Positions 8,070 through 16,837 of a DNA stretch of 64,000 nucleotides are shown in pieces. Every line of letters starts with the position of its first letter. Position 1 is the first letter of the stretch. The DNA lies in contig NZ_BMTD01000013.1 of NCBI RefSeq assembly GCF_014649495.1, positions 124,001-188,000 on the forward strand. Reading direction: 5' to 3'. The DNA comes from Streptomyces filipinensis (GTDB lineage Bacteria; Actinomycetota; Actinomycetes; Streptomycetales; Streptomycetaceae). The notes beneath the pieces were generated by a model, which was given only the letters and a program-made list of their open reading frames with translations, was not told the DNA's origin and did not search any database. A program made the position numbers and the translations under genes.

Positions 8070-10048
8070 AGAGGTTCTTCGGACGCGTGCAGACGGCCGA
8101 GCCGGAGGTCTCCGACGCCGAACAGGAGCTTTTCGGCGGCCCCTTGCGCTACGACTTCGGCTGGTCCGAACACGAGCATGCCCGACTCGACCTGACGATG
8201 ATGTCGGCTCTGCGCTCCATGCCGAGGCTGGTCGGGGCGACCTTGCGGATGGCGTGGCACGCCGACCGCAGGGCTCTGCTCTCGGTCGCGGTCAGCGAGA
8301 TCGGGCAGGGCGTCACGGCGGCGATCGGCCTGCTCGCGGTCAACGCCGTCATGCACGCGCTGCTCGGCTCGGGCACCCCCGCCCAGCGGCTGCACGCGGT
8401 GCTGCCGGGCTTGCTGGCCGCCGCCGGAGCGGCCGTGGTCAACTCGGGCCTGGCCGGATGGTCCACCTCGCGGGCGGGCCGGCTGGAGCCGCTGGTCGAG
8501 CGGATCGCCACGACCCGGTATCTGGCCGCCGCCGCGTCGGTGGAGCTGGAGGCCATCGAGGACCCGGAGTTCCGCCGGCTGATCGACGTCGCCCAGTACG
8601 GCGCCGGCTCCGCCCGCCGCATGATCGGTGCCTGCGTGGCCGCGCTGAACGGGACCATCTCGCTGGTGTCCACGGCCGGCGTGCTCACCGTCCTCCACCC
8701 TGTGCTGCTGCCGATGCTGATCCTGATCGCGGCGCCCCGCGGCTGGGGTGCGATGCGGGTGGCGCAGGAACGGTATGTGTCGGTGATGAGCTGGATCGAG
8801 CACGTACGGGCCAGCCGCCTCATCGGCAACCTGCTCACCGAGCGCACCGCCGCGCAGGAAGTGCGCATCCACGCCGTCGGGCCGTTCCTGCTCAGTCGTT
8901 ACGAGCGGATGGCCGAGAGCGCCGAGGCCGAGCAGGAGCGGCTGGCCTCCGACAAGGCCGTCACCGAGTGGGTGGCGGCGGCACTGTCCGGCCTCGCCAT
9001 GGCGGCGACATACGCGGCCATGTTCCTGCTGATCATGAGCGGGCGCATGAGTCTGGCCGTGGCCGGGACCGCCGTCATCGCCGTCCGGTCCGGTTCCGCG
9101 AGCCTGGGCGCGCTGGTGATGAACGTGAACCAGCTGCACGAGGAGTCCCTCTACGTCCGCGACCACGCCCGGTTCCTGGACGAGGCGGCCCTGCGCACCA
9201 TTCCCAGCGGGGGCGATCCCGTTCCCGCACAGGTGAAGCAGGTCGTCCTGGACCGCGTCAGCTACCGCTACCCGGACCGCGAAGCTCCCGCTCTGGACGG
9301 GGTGTCCCTCACGCTGCCCATGGGCTCGGTCACCGCCGTGGTCGGCGAGAACGGCTCCGGCAAGAGCACGCTGATGAAGCTGTTGTCGGGCCTGCTGCTG
9401 CCGCAGAGCGGGACCGTGCGGTGGGGCGAGGCCGAGGTCGCCTCCCTGGACCGCTCCCAGGTCTTCGACCGCGTCTCACTGCTCACCCAGGACTTCCAGC
9501 GCTGGCCCGTGACGGCGGCGTTGAACATCCGGATCGGCCGGCCCGCCCGGGACGGCGGCCCCGAGCGTCTTCAGCCGTCCATCGACTACGCGGGTGCCGG
9601 CCCGGTCATCGCGAGACTTCCCGAAGGCCTGCGGAGTCTGCTGGCCCGGATGTTCCGCGGTGCCAGCGAACTGTCCGGCGGCGAGTGGCAGAAGATCGGG
9701 CTCGCGCGAACCCACTGGCGCAGCTCCACCTCGGACGCCGCCGGCGTGCTCATCGTGGACGAACCCACCTCCGCCCTCGACCCGGAGGCCGAGATCGCCG
9801 CGTTCGAACGCATCCGCCGGCTCGCCGCCCCGAACCGGGCCGTCGTCCTGGTCACCCACCGCATGTCCGGCGTCCGCCACGCCGACCGCATCTACGTCCT
9901 GCACCACGGACGGCTCGTCGAGCACGGCAGCCACGACGAGCTCATGGCCGCCCAAGGGCGCTACGCCTCGATGTTCGACGCACAGGCCACGCAGTACGCC
10001 CCCATTGTCCCCCGCCCCGACTCCCCCGCCGTCGCCGATCCGGCATGA
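8066..10048 (+). CDS. ABC transporter, fused permease and ATPase
   Basis: A 660-aa half-transporter of the exporter type. About residues 70-370 form a six-helix membrane domain (for example VSEIGQGVTAAIGLLAVNAV and MAATYAAMFLLIMSG). The ATPase follows: Walker A GENGSGKST (~427-435), signature ELSGGEWQ (~536-543), Walker B VLIVDEPTSALD (~561-572) and the switch histidine in VLVTHRMSG. It would dimerise to export a peptide, lipid or drug. GTG 8066 has an AGGAGG site upstream. The soluble N-terminal ~50 residues are conserved-looking but have no domain I recognise. The methyltransferase-NUDIX gene follows after 39 bp, so the two are probably co-transcribed. Substrate unknown. Confidence 0.9.
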   Translation: MKRFFGRVQTAEPEVSDAEQELFGGPLRYDFGWSEHEHARLDLTMMSALRSMPRLVGATLRMAWHADRRALLSVAVSEIGQGVTAAIGLLAVNAVMHALLGSGTPAQRLHAVLPGLLAAAGAAVVNSGLAGWSTSRAGRLEPLVERIATTRYLAAAASVELEAIEDPEFRRLIDVAQYGAGSARRMIGACVAALNGTISLVSTAGVLTVLHPVLLPMLILIAAPRGWGAMRVAQERYVSVMSWIEHVRASRLIGNLLTERTAAQEVRIHAVGPFLLSRYERMAESAEAEQERLASDKAVTEWVAAALSGLAMAATYAAMFLLIMSGRMSLAVAGTAVIAVRSGSASLGALVMNVNQLHEESLYVRDHARFLDEAALRTIPSGGDPVPAQVKQVVLDRVSYRYPDREAPALDGVSLTLPMGSVTAVVGENGSGKSTLMKLLSGLLLPQSGTVRWGEAEVASLDRSQVFDRVSLLTQDFQRWPVTAALNIRIGRPARDGGPERLQPSIDYAGAGPVIARLPEGLRSLLARMFRGASELSGGEWQKIGLARTHWRSSTSDAAGVLIVDEPTSALDPEAEIAAFERIRRLAAPNRAVVLVTHRMSGVRHADRIYVLHHGRLVEHGSHDELMAAQGRYASMFDAQATQYAPIVPRPDSPAVADPA

Positions 10049-10087
10049 CCCCGCCGGGAAGGCCCCGCTCTGCCCTCAGGAGTCCCC

Positions 10088-11296
10088 ATGTCCGCAGAGG
10101 ATCTCAACGCCGAAGCATGGACCGTTTACGGCCGACGTCAGCTGAACCGTGGGTACGTGCCGCCCGTTCCCGAACGGCTGGAATGGGCTCCGTGGAAGGG
10201 GGTCGGTCCGGGGGCGGAAATCCTCGGTGACATCACCGGCAAACGCGTCCTGGACATCGGCTCCGGCGCCGGCCATCAGGCCGTTCACCTGGCCCGGACC
10301 CACGGTGCACGGGTCACCGCGATCGAACTGTCCCTCACCCAGCACCAACGCGCCACCGGTGCGTATGCGGGCACGCCCGGCGTCCGGTTCGTGCACGGCG
10401 ACGTGGCCGACCACCTCCGCACCGGCGAGCCCTTCGACGCCGCGTACGCCATCGGCAGCCTCGCCTTCGCCGACCCGCGCCGCGTCCTGCCCGCGCTGCG
10501 CGACGGCCTGCGCCCCGGTGCACCGCTGGTCCTCTCGCTCCTGCATACCGACCTGCACGGCAACGGCCCGTCCACGACCGTCGCGCCACGTGAACAGACG
10601 ATCATCCTGCGGGACGATCCGCCCTTGCCCACCCGGATGTGGGTCCTGGCACCGCAGCTGTGGGAGGACCTGCTCACCGAGCACGGCTTCCGCGTCGAGG
10701 CCATCGACCTCCTGCGCCCCTTGGACGGCGACAACCCCGTCGTCCAGCAGCTCATCCGCGCCCGCCGCCTCCCGGACCGCCCGACGCGCGTCTTCAGCCG
10801 GCCCCGCACCACCCGGCCACCCAAGCCCCACGCGGCCATCGGCGTCGGCGCCATCGTCCTCGGCGACGAGGGCGTGCTGCTCGGCCGACACCGTCGCGGC
10901 ACTCTCGAACTGCCGGGTGGAACCGTAGAGGCCGGGGAGTCCCTGGAGACAACCGTGATCCGGGAACTCGCCGAGGAGACCGGTCTGATCGCCCGGCCCG
11001 ACGACGTCACACTCCTGGGCACGCTCGTCGACCACGTCGAACACGTCGTGCGGGTCACCGTAGGCGCCCTTGTGAGCGCCTGGCGGGGCCGGCCGGCGAT
11101 ACAGCCTGACGAGAGCGTCGGCGACTGGGCCTGGTACCCCTTGGACCGGCTGCCCGACGGCCTGTTCGTGTGCAGCGCCCAGATCCTCACCGCATGGCGT
11201 CCGGACCTGCCGATCGACCATCCCCCGGCGCATTTCACCCCCTATGCCCCTCGTACGGCTCCTTCGGCGACCCCGGTGCGAGGCGGGTCGTGGTGA
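10088..11296 (+). CDS. SAM methyltransferase-NUDIX hydrolase fusion
   Basis: A 402-aa two-domain protein. The N-terminal class I methyltransferase (1-~240) has motif I VLDIGSGAGHQAVHLA (~54-69) and the FVHGDVADHL segment. The C-terminal NUDIX domain (~255-390) has a perfect NUDIX box, G-x5-E-x7-REL-AEE-TGL, at about 278-300. One half would methylate a small molecule; the other would hydrolyse a nucleoside-diphosphate-linked compound. Such bifunctional proteins occur in actinobacteria, but I know of no proven substrate. The ATG has GGAG upstream. Position after an ABC exporter suggests a shared pathway. It converges on the VOC gene 18 bp away. Confidence 0.88.
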   Translation: MSAEDLNAEAWTVYGRRQLNRGYVPPVPERLEWAPWKGVGPGAEILGDITGKRVLDIGSGAGHQAVHLARTHGARVTAIELSLTQHQRATGAYAGTPGVRFVHGDVADHLRTGEPFDAAYAIGSLAFADPRRVLPALRDGLRPGAPLVLSLLHTDLHGNGPSTTVAPREQTIILRDDPPLPTRMWVLAPQLWEDLLTEHGFRVEAIDLLRPLDGDNPVVQQLIRARRLPDRPTRVFSRPRTTRPPKPHAAIGVGAIVLGDEGVLLGRHRRGTLELPGGTVEAGESLETTVIRELAEETGLIARPDDVTLLGTLVDHVEHVVRVTVGALVSAWRGRPAIQPDESVGDWAWYPLDRLPDGLFVCSAQILTAWRPDLPIDHPPAHFTPYAPRTAPSATPVRGGSW

Positions 11297-11314
11297 CGCG
11301 GTGGGGCCGACGGC

Positions 11315-11698
11315 TCAGTGGAGGCAGAGGCAGAACGGATGGCCGGCCGGGTCCGCGTAGACCCGCCAGTTGGCCTCCGGGCGGAGCTGGTCCGTCCGCT
11401 CCAGCACGGTCGCGCCGAGGGCTAGCGCCCGCTTCTCCTCCCCGTCGAGGTCGTCCACGTCGAAGTCCAGGTGCAGCTGCTGCGGGAAGTGCTGGCCGGG
11501 CCATTCGGGCGGTCGGTAGCCGTCCACCCGCTGGCAGGCCAGCGGCGTCCCCTCGAACCCGTGCACCTCCACCCAGTCGGGATCCTCCGAGTCCGTGACC
11601 ACGCGGCCGCCGAGCAGCTCCGCGTAGAACTCCGCGAGCCGTACCGCATCGGCGCAGTCCAGCGCGATCGCCTGCAGCTTCCGAATCACTTCCGACAC
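11315..11698 (-). CDS. VOC-family (glyoxalase/bleomycin-resistance fold) protein
   Basis: A 127-aa single VOC-fold protein. It starts with the classic beta-alpha unit (IRKLQAIALDCADAVRLAEFYAELLG), then DPDWVEVH and QLHLDFDVDDLDGEEKRALALGA, and ends PAGHPFCLCLH. Metal ligands H76 and the C-terminal region suit the 'glyoxalase-like domain 6' group common in actinobacteria, of largely unknown function. GTG 11698 is chosen with a GCGAGGGG stretch just upstream; a second GTG three codons later (VIRKL) is possible. It is a lone gene between convergent neighbours; the 131-bp gap after it, up to soxG, holds only a GC-rich palindrome. Confidence 0.85.
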   Translation of the reverse strand: MSEVIRKLQAIALDCADAVRLAEFYAELLGGRVVTDSEDPDWVEVHGFEGTPLACQRVDGYRPPEWPGQHFPQQLHLDFDVDDLDGEEKRALALGATVLERTDQLRPEANWRVYADPAGHPFCLCLH

Positions 11699-11829
11699 CC
11701 CTCGCTCTCCGGCCGCATCCGCGACACTCCCGTACGGGAGGGGTCGTACCCGCCGCGGCGGCGGGCATGCCAGGTCGTCAGGGGCGTGGCTGTGGTCGAC
11801 GGCAGCAGACCTGCGCCGTCCGCGCGCCG

Positions 11830-12438
11830 TCAGGGCACCTCCGGGCCGCGGTACTCGCTCATCGCGTCGATGAGCCAGCGGGCCAGGTAGTCGGCGAACG
11901 AGGAGCGTGGGAACAGCCGGTACGTCGGCGCCTCGTCGACCTGCCAGAGGACCACCGCGACGGGGCCGACCGTGGTGGACACCGCCCGGCCGGGGGCGAA
12001 GGCCCGGGGGTGCAGGTCCAGCGGACAGCCCTTCTCCAGCACCTGCCGGGCGGACGGGCCGCTCAGCTCCAGCGTGGTGCGGTTCGCGGAGACGTCCACG
12101 ACGGAGCCCCGGTCGCCGTCGAGTGCCTCCCGCAACTCGGCGGTCACCGTGGCCGGTTCGGCCTGGGACAGTACGAGCCATTCGTCGGGGCCGAGCCAGA
12201 CGACCGTGTGGGGGCCGGCCGAGGTGGTGTGGCCGCACCGCCGCGGGAGCCGTGCCCCGAGGGCCTTCTCGATGCGGTCGGCTGCCGCGGAAGCGGGGGC
12301 GACGCGCAGGTTCACCATGGTGAGGAACGGCCACTCGGTCAGCGTGACGCCGCGGACGCCGGTGACCGCGGCGGCGCGCATCCGCTCCGCCAGGTGTGCC
12401 AGGGGGCTCACCCGTGCGTCGAACGTCGGCTCAGCCAT
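11830..12438 (-). CDS. soxG: Sarcosine oxidase gamma subunit
   Basis: A 202-aa SoxG subunit of heterotetrameric sarcosine oxidase, the small folate-side subunit that packs against the aminomethyltransferase-like domain of alpha. The VVWLGPDEWLVL and ANRTTLELSGPSARQVLEKG segments are characteristic and show the same GcvT-like fold. Its ATG overlaps the soxA stop by 8 bp, so it is coupled to it. It is the last gene of the glyA-soxB-soxD-soxA-soxG operon. Confidence 0.92.
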   Translation of the reverse strand: MAEPTFDARVSPLAHLAERMRAAAVTGVRGVTLTEWPFLTMVNLRVAPASAAADRIEKALGARLPRRCGHTTSAGPHTVVWLGPDEWLVLSQAEPATVTAELREALDGDRGSVVDVSANRTTLELSGPSARQVLEKGCPLDLHPRAFAPGRAVSTTVGPVAVVLWQVDEAPTYRLFPRSSFADYLARWLIDAMSEYRGPEVP

Positions 12439-15313
12439 CTCGCTTGGTCCCTTCGGGGTCGTACAGGACGGAGTCGGTCACCTCGACGGGCACGAGGCCC
12501 TCGCCCACGGGAGCGAGCAGGGTCTCGCCGATCCTCGCCCGTCCGTCGGCGACGAGGGCGAGGGCGAAGGGGCGGCCGAGGGCCGGGCTGTGGTAGCTGG
12601 AGGTGACGTGCCCGAGCATCGGCACCGGCCCTGCCTCGGGGGTGACCGGCACCTGTGGCGCGACGAGTTGGGTGCCCTCGGGCAGCCGGGTCGTGCGGTC
12701 GCTCGGCAGCAGGCCGACGAGTTGCTTGCGGTCGGTGCGGGAGGTGTCGGCGCGGGCGAAGGACCGCTTTCCGATGAAGTCCTTCTGTCGTGAGACCACC
12801 CAGGACATGCCCGCGTCCTGCGGGGTGACGGTGCCGTCGGTGTCCTGGCCGACGATGATGTACCCCTTCTCGGCCCGCAGGACGTGCATGGTCTCGGTGC
12901 CGTACGGGGTGATGCCGTACGGCTGTCCGGCCTCGTGGACCTGCTCCCAGACGGCCAGGCCGTACCAGGCGGAGACGTTGATCTCGTAGGCGAGTTCACC
13001 GGAGAAGGAGATCCGGCAGACCCGGGCCGGGATGCCGCGGGTCAGGGTGGTCTCGCGGAAGGCCATGAAGGGGAACGCCTCGGCGGACAGGTCGAGGTCG
13101 GGCGCGAGCTGGGCGACGACCTGGCGCGACTGCGGGCCCACGACGGCGATCGTCGCCCACTGCTCGGTCACCGAGGTGCAGTGCACGTCGAGTTCGGGCC
13201 ATTCGGTCTGCAGCCACTCCTCCAGCCAGTCCAGCACGCCGGCGGCGCCGCCGGTCGTGGTGGTCATGAAGTAGCGGTTGTCGTCGAGGCGCAGGGTGAC
13301 ACCGTCGTCGAAGATCATGCCGTCCGGCTTGCACATGACCCCGTAGCGGGCCGTGCCGGGCTTCAGCTTCTTGAAGGCGTTGGTGTAGACGCGGTTGAGG
13401 AACTCGCCCGCGTCCGCGCCCCAGATCTCGATCTTGCCGAGGGTGGAGGCGTCCATGAACGCCACGCCCTCTCGGGCCGCCCGGCACTCGCGGGCCACGG
13501 CCGTGTCCATGTCCTCACCGGGCCGCGGGTAGTACCGGGGACGCTTCCACTGCCCGACGTCCTCGAACTCGGCGCCGTGGGCCACGTGCCAGCTGTGGAG
13601 GGAGGTGGTGCGCTCCGGGTCGAACAGCTCGCCGCGCTCGCGCCCGGCGAGGGCCGCGAAGGCGATCGGCGTGTACGGCGCCCGGTAGGCCGTGGTGCCG
13701 ATCTCGCCGGGTGACGCGCTGCCACCGAGCGCCTCGGCGATCACGCCGATCGCGTTGACGCCGGACGTCTTGCCCTGGTCGTTGGCCGTGCCGAGCGAGG
13801 TGTAGCGCTTGACGTGCTCCACGCCGCGCATGCCGGCGCCGGTGGAGCGCCAGACGTCGGCGACGGTCACGTCGCGCTGGAGGTCGACGAAGTGGGTGTC
13901 CCAGGTGGCGGGTTCGCCGTCGGGGGCGGGGACCATCCACAGGGCACGCGTCGGGCCGGCGGGCCGGACATCGCCGGGCGACGGTACGGCGACGGGGAAC
14001 CCGGCGTCGGCCGCGGCCCGCGCACCCGCCCGTGCCCCTTCGCCCAGGCAGCCGTCGAGGTCGTACGTCCCGCGGGCCGCGCCGGCGACCTGCTGGTCGC
14101 GTACGGTGCCGTCGGGGACGAAGGCGACCAGGTCCTCGTCCCAGCGCAGCCGGCCCTGGCGCTGGCTGTGCAGGTGCACCACGGGGCTCCAGCCGCCCGA
14201 GACGGCGAGCAGGTCGCAGTCGAACGGCTGTGGTGCACCGGTGAGCCGGCCGTCGGTGTCGAGGGCCTGGACGGTGACGCCGGTCAGCCGTCCGTCGCCC
14301 GCGGTCTCCACCACCGCGCTGCCCGTCAGCACCCGCACGCCGGTGGCGAGCGCGGTTTCGGCGGCCCGGGGAGAGAGCTCGGGCCGCGCGTCCACGACGG
14401 CGGCGATGTCGATGCCGGCGGCGTGGAGGTCGGCGACCGTGTCATAGGCACTGTCGTTGGTCGTGCCGACCACGGCCCGCGAGCCCGGGACCACGGCGTA
14501 ACGGTTGACGTACGAGCGCACGGCTCCGGCGAGCATCACGCCGGGCCGGTCGTTGCCGGCGAAGACCAGGGGACGCTCGTGCGCGCCGGTGGCGAGGACG
14601 ACCTGGCGGGCGCGGATGTGCCACAGCCGTTGGCGGGAGACGCCCTCGGGTGCGGCAGCTCCCAGGTGGTCGGTGCGCCGCTGGAGGGCCAGCAGGTAGT
14701 TGTCGTCGTACGACCCGAACGCCGTGGTCCGTTGCAGGACGACGACCTCGGGGGCGGCGTCGAGTGCCGCGCGCACCTCGGCGACCCACTCCGGAGCGCT
14801 CTGTGCGCCGACCCGCTCGGCGCGCCCGGAGAGCAGCGAACCACCGGGCTCGGGCTGGTCGTCGACGAGGATCACGCGGGCACCGGAGCCCGCGGCAGCG
14901 GTGGCGGCGGCCAGTCCGGCCGGTCCGGCGCCGACGACCAGGACGTCGGTGTGGACGTACTTCTTGTCGTAGCGGGCGGGGTCGGGGGTCGGGTCGAGTC
15001 GGCCCATGCCGGACAGCGTCGTGGCGGACAGGCCGTCGTACAGTTCCACGGTGGTGGCCGGGAGCATGCCCTCCGAGCACGGGCCGGCGAGCTGCAGCAG
15101 GGCGTTGGGTTCCTCGGCTCCTGCGGCGACGATGCCGCGCGGACGGCCGCGGTAGAGCGACGGGGCGACTTGGGTGATGCCGTTGGCCAGCATGGCCGAG
15201 GCGACGGTGTCTCCGGGGTGCCCGGTCAGCTCGCGTCCGTCGACGGTGAAGCGCAGTTCGGTGCCGCGGTCGATGCGGCCCCCTCGGCGGAGCCGGAAGT
15301 GCTGGTCGGTCAT
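12431..15313 (-). CDS. soxA: Sarcosine oxidase alpha subunit
   Basis: A 960-aa SoxA. Domains in order: an N-terminal ferredoxin-fold domain (~1-100, RFTVDGRELTGHPGDTVASA); an NAD-binding domain with VVGAGPAGLAAATAAAGSG (~125-145) and a second nucleotide region with VVLATGAHERPLVFAGND; then a C-terminal GcvT-like aminomethyltransferase domain (~580-950) that binds tetrahydrofolate. The full enzyme oxidatively demethylates sarcosine to glycine, giving H2O2 and 5,10-methylene-tetrahydrofolate. ATG 15313 begins the ferredoxin-like fold directly and overlaps the soxD stop by 4 bp. The usual length for the family is about 960-1000 aa. Confidence 0.95.
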   Translation of the reverse strand: MTDQHFRLRRGGRIDRGTELRFTVDGRELTGHPGDTVASAMLANGITQVAPSLYRGRPRGIVAAGAEEPNALLQLAGPCSEGMLPATTVELYDGLSATTLSGMGRLDPTPDPARYDKKYVHTDVLVVGAGPAGLAAATAAAGSGARVILVDDQPEPGGSLLSGRAERVGAQSAPEWVAEVRAALDAAPEVVVLQRTTAFGSYDDNYLLALQRRTDHLGAAAPEGVSRQRLWHIRARQVVLATGAHERPLVFAGNDRPGVMLAGAVRSYVNRYAVVPGSRAVVGTTNDSAYDTVADLHAAGIDIAAVVDARPELSPRAAETALATGVRVLTGSAVVETAGDGRLTGVTVQALDTDGRLTGAPQPFDCDLLAVSGGWSPVVHLHSQRQGRLRWDEDLVAFVPDGTVRDQQVAGAARGTYDLDGCLGEGARAGARAAADAGFPVAVPSPGDVRPAGPTRALWMVPAPDGEPATWDTHFVDLQRDVTVADVWRSTGAGMRGVEHVKRYTSLGTANDQGKTSGVNAIGVIAEALGGSASPGEIGTTAYRAPYTPIAFAALAGRERGELFDPERTTSLHSWHVAHGAEFEDVGQWKRPRYYPRPGEDMDTAVARECRAAREGVAFMDASTLGKIEIWGADAGEFLNRVYTNAFKKLKPGTARYGVMCKPDGMIFDDGVTLRLDDNRYFMTTTTGGAAGVLDWLEEWLQTEWPELDVHCTSVTEQWATIAVVGPQSRQVVAQLAPDLDLSAEAFPFMAFRETTLTRGIPARVCRISFSGELAYEINVSAWYGLAVWEQVHEAGQPYGITPYGTETMHVLRAEKGYIIVGQDTDGTVTPQDAGMSWVVSRQKDFIGKRSFARADTSRTDRKQLVGLLPSDRTTRLPEGTQLVAPQVPVTPEAGPVPMLGHVTSSYHSPALGRPFALALVADGRARIGETLLAPVGEGLVPVEVTDSVLYDPEGTKRDG

Positions 15314-15606
15314 CGGTTCCCTCCGGCCTGGGGCAGTTCGGGGCGGGGCTCGTCGAGCCGGTAGACGGCAAGCACCTCGTAGGTCACGGTGTCGCGCAGG
15401 ACGTTGAACCAGCGGCGGCAGCCGGTGCTGTGCACCCATCGCTCGGCGAAGGGACCCCTGGGGTTGTCTCGGTAGAAGACGTACTCGGCCCACTGCTCGT
15501 CGGTGAGGCTCTCGGGGTTCTCGGGGTGGGGGACGTGGGCCTGTCCCCCGTAGTGGTACTCGGTCTCGTCACGGGGACCGCACCATGGGCAGCTGATCAG
15601 CAACAC
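15310..15606 (-). CDS. soxD: Sarcosine oxidase delta subunit
   Basis: A 98-aa SoxD, the small zinc-binding subunit. It starts with the CPWCGPRDETEYHYGG motif, whose cysteines (with others downstream, such as in the HSTGCRRWFNVLRDT motif) bind zinc, and has the conserved YVFYRDNPRG stretch. It stabilises the tetramer. It is located between soxB (10-bp gap) and soxA (4-bp overlap), the canonical order. Confidence 0.95.
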   Translation of the reverse strand: MLLISCPWCGPRDETEYHYGGQAHVPHPENPESLTDEQWAEYVFYRDNPRGPFAERWVHSTGCRRWFNVLRDTVTYEVLAVYRLDEPRPELPQAGGNR

Positions 15607-15616
15607 GCTGTTCTCC

Positions 15617-16837
15617 TCAGTGGGCCACGGCTGCCGCGCCGTGTTCGTCGATCAACGCGCCCGTCGTGAAGCGTTCGAGGGCGAAGGGGGCGTTCAGCGG
15701 GTGCGGCTCGCCGGTGGCGATGGTGTGCGCGAAGGTCCAGCCGGCGGCTGGGGTGGCCTTGAACCCGCCGGTGCCCCAGCCGCAGTTGACGTAGAGGTTC
15801 TCGACGGGGGTGCGGCCGATGATCGGGGAGGCGTCCGGGGTGACGTCGACGATGCCACCCCAGGTCCGCAGCACATGCGCGCGGGCGAAGACCGGGAACA
15901 GTTCGACGGCGGCGGCCATCTGCTGCTCGATCACGTGGAAGGAGCCACGTTGACCGTAGCCGTTGTACGCGTCGACGCCCGCGCCCATCACCAGTTCGCC
16001 CTTGTGCGCCTGGGAGACGTACACGTGCACGTGGTTGGACATGACCACGGTCGGGTGCACCGGCTCGTGCAGTTCGGAGACCAGGGCCTGCAGCGGATGC
16101 GACTGCACGGGCAGCCGGAAGCCGGCCCGCTGGGCCAGCAGGCTGCTGTGCCCGGCCGCCGCGAGGCCGATCCGGCCGGTGAGGATGCGGCCGCGGTTGG
16201 TCTCGACGCCCACCACCCGGTCGCCGTCCTTGAGGAAGCCGGTGACCTCGCAGCCCTGGATCAGGTCCACGCCCAGCTCGTCGGCCCGGCGGGCCAGCGC
16301 CCAGGCGACGTGGTCGTGCTTGGCGATGCCGGCCCGCGGCTGGAAGGTGCCGCCGAGGACCGGATACCGGGTGCGGGGCGAGACGTTGAGGATGGGGCAG
16401 ACCTCGGCGACCTCGTCCGGCCCCAGCCACTGGGCGTCGACTCCGTTGAGGACGTTGGCACCCACGCGGCGCATGCCCTCGCGCACGTCCTGGAGGGTGT
16501 GCGCGAGGTTGAGGACGCCGCGCTGGCTGAACAGGAAGTCGTAGTCCAGTTCCGCCGGGAGCCCCTCCCACAGTTTGAGCGCGTGCTCGTAGATCGCCGC
16601 GCTCTCGTCCCAGAGGTAGTTGGAGCGGATGATCGTGGTGTTGCGGGCCATGTTGCCGCCGGCCAGCCAGCCCTTCTCCAGGACGGCGACGCTGGTGATG
16701 CCATGGTTCTTGGCGAGGTAGTAGGCGGTGGCCAGGCCGTGGCCTCCCGCGCCGACGATGACGACGTCGTACGAGGAGCGCGGCTCGGGGTTGCGCCACA
16801 GGAAGTCCGGGTGCTCCGGCAGCGGCTTGGTGGTCAT
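15617..16837 (-). CDS. soxB: Sarcosine oxidase beta subunit
   Basis: A 406-aa SoxB, the catalytic flavoprotein subunit of the D-amino-acid-oxidase (DAO) superfamily. The FAD motif is VVIVGAGGHGLATAYYLA (25-42). GIAKHDHVAW (170-179) contains His174, which corresponds by position to the histidine that carries covalent FMN in characterised heterotetrameric enzymes. The C-terminal GWGTGGFKATPAAG loop closes the flavin site. ATG 16837 overlaps the glyA stop by 4 bp (ATGA). It demethylates sarcosine and passes the methylene to the folate site of SoxA. Confidence 0.95.
   Translation of the reverse strand: MTTKPLPEHPDFLWRNPEPRSSYDVVIVGAGGHGLATAYYLAKNHGITSVAVLEKGWLAGGNMARNTTIIRSNYLWDESAAIYEHALKLWEGLPAELDYDFLFSQRGVLNLAHTLQDVREGMRRVGANVLNGVDAQWLGPDEVAEVCPILNVSPRTRYPVLGGTFQPRAGIAKHDHVAWALARRADELGVDLIQGCEVTGFLKDGDRVVGVETNRGRILTGRIGLAAAGHSSLLAQRAGFRLPVQSHPLQALVSELHEPVHPTVVMSNHVHVYVSQAHKGELVMGAGVDAYNGYGQRGSFHVIEQQMAAAVELFPVFARAHVLRTWGGIVDVTPDASPIIGRTPVENLYVNCGWGTGGFKATPAAGWTFAHTIATGEPHPLNAPFALERFTTGALIDEHGAAAVAH

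Noticed and set aside
11727..11740. CTCCCGTACGGGAG palindrome as an operator or terminator
   Set aside because: It is a short, GC-rich self-complementary run, with no promoter signals and no T-run; such palindromes arise often by chance at this GC content.
13814..15364. A 516-codon open frame on the strand opposite soxA
   Set aside because: It is a GC-driven antisense shadow: soxA on the other strand has clear domains, while this frame gives Gly/Arg/Val-rich low-complexity sequence.
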